The notes beneath the pieces are model-generated. The model had not been told where the DNA came from and did no database searches. It saw only the letters and a program-made list of their open reading frames with translations. A stretch of DNA of 64,000 nt, taken from NCBI GenBank assembly GCA_025355645.1, contig JANXZG010000025.1, positions 33,446 to 97,445 on the forward strand. Direction: 5' to 3'. The stretch comes from Gammaproteobacteria bacterium (GTDB lineage Bacteria > Pseudomonadota > Gammaproteobacteria > Steroidobacterales > Steroidobacteraceae). Both the position numbers and the translations under genes were made by a program. Positions 63,600 through 64,000 of this stretch are shown in pieces. Every line of letters begins with the position of its first letter. Within the stretch, counting starts at the first letter, position 1.

Positions 63600-64000
63600 A
63601 TGTTCAATAAAAACATGACCATTGCAGATTTTGATCCGGAAATTGCCCGTGCGATGGCCGCCGAACTGACCCGACAGGAAGACCATATCGAACTGATCGC
63701 CTCGGAGAACTATACAAGTCCGCGCGTGCTCGAGGCGCAGGGTTCGGTGCTGACCAACAAGTACGCGGAAGGGTATCCGGGGCGACGCTACTACGGTGGT
63801 TGCGAATTCGTCGACCAGGCCGAGCAGCTGGCGATCGACCGGGCGAAGAAATTGTTTGACGCTGATTATGCCAATGTGCAACCGCATTCCGGGTCGCAGG
63901 CCAATGCCGCCGTGTTTTTTGCGCTGCTGAACCCGGGCGATCCGTTCCTTGGCATGAGCCTCGACCATGGGGGTCACCTGACGCATGGCGCAAAGGTGAA
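63600..64000 (+). CDS. glyA: Serine hydroxymethyltransferase, partial
   Basis: The first 133 codons are present; the gene runs off the right edge. The N-terminal segments [40 protein letters not shown] and [13 protein letters not shown] are diagnostic for GlyA, which exchanges one-carbon units between serine and tetrahydrofolate. The PLP Lys lies beyond the window. The 172-bp gap after the regulator gene has a TAGAAT -10-like box (63565-63570) about 30 bp ahead of the ATG but no convincing -35 and no riboswitch that I can recognise. Confidence 0.95.
   Translation, partial: MFNKNMTIADFDPEIARAMAAELTRQEDHIELIASENYTSPRVLEAQGSVLTNKYAEGYPGRRYYGGCEFVDQAEQLAIDRAKKLFDADYANVQPHSGSQANAAVFFALLNPGDPFLGMSLDHGGHLTHGAKV

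Overview
The window reads as a contiguous chromosomal stretch from a high-GC gammaproteobacterium. The DUF1820 protein, the long single-chain PurL, the Xanthomonas-type fimT-pilVWXY1E minor-pilin operon, MdtABC-type efflux and EttA all point that way. A relative of Xanthomonadales/Nevskiales/Steroidobacterales is my best guess, but the genus cannot be read from the sequence. All family calls come from reading translated motifs; no database search was run.

Layout. 1-5950: a truncated secreted hydrolase, a phosphoribosyltransferase, a homocysteine methyltransferase-type enzyme, an amidohydrolase, a D-amino-acid dehydrogenase and a TfpX/TfpZ-like pilin accessory protein. 5970-15130: a complete four-gene RND efflux operon (adaptor, two permeases, outer-membrane channel). 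15200-24330: an S1/P1 nuclease, a small GNAT-like protein, Gfa, a mobB-moeA pair, and the NAD-dependent molybdenum formate dehydrogenase fdsGBA-D. Gfa plus formate dehydrogenase suggests glutathione-dependent formaldehyde removal ending in CO2 and NADH; MobB and MoeA would supply the molybdenum cofactor. 24400-34400: pirin, a polyamine-type binding protein, envelope lipoproteins, MmuM-like methyltransferase, a stand-alone lpxD with an exporter and a porin, and a cystathionine gamma-synthase-type PLP enzyme. 34400-38070: a TonB receptor, a DUF2946-like protein and a glycine-rich secreted protein.

38070-48320: one strand carries tagH-like FHA protein, response regulator, histidine kinase, then fimT, pilV, pilW, pilX, pilY1 and pilE, almost without gaps. 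48377-55025: DUF1820, purL, a DUF4145-like protein and ettA. 55290-60400: a YdeI-like protein, a decayed fragment and two near-duplicate secreted fibre proteins with S74 (endosialidase-type) chaperone domains, and a secreted protein of unknown function. 60497-63427 is a large membrane-anchored winged-helix/TPR regulator, divergent from that secreted cluster. The window ends inside glyA.

The most notable points are: (1) PilY1 carries what looks like an L-type lectin domain at its N-terminus; (2) the mobB-moeA pair sits between two diverged copies of the gfa/fdsD junction, a scar of insertion or duplication; (3) a T6SS-type FHA protein is placed in front of a two-component system and the minor-pilin operon; (4) the S74 fibre-gene array shows duplication, decay and C-terminal frame loss beside a CadC-like regulator. 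No tRNA, rRNA, CRISPR array, insertion sequence or prophage was recognised.
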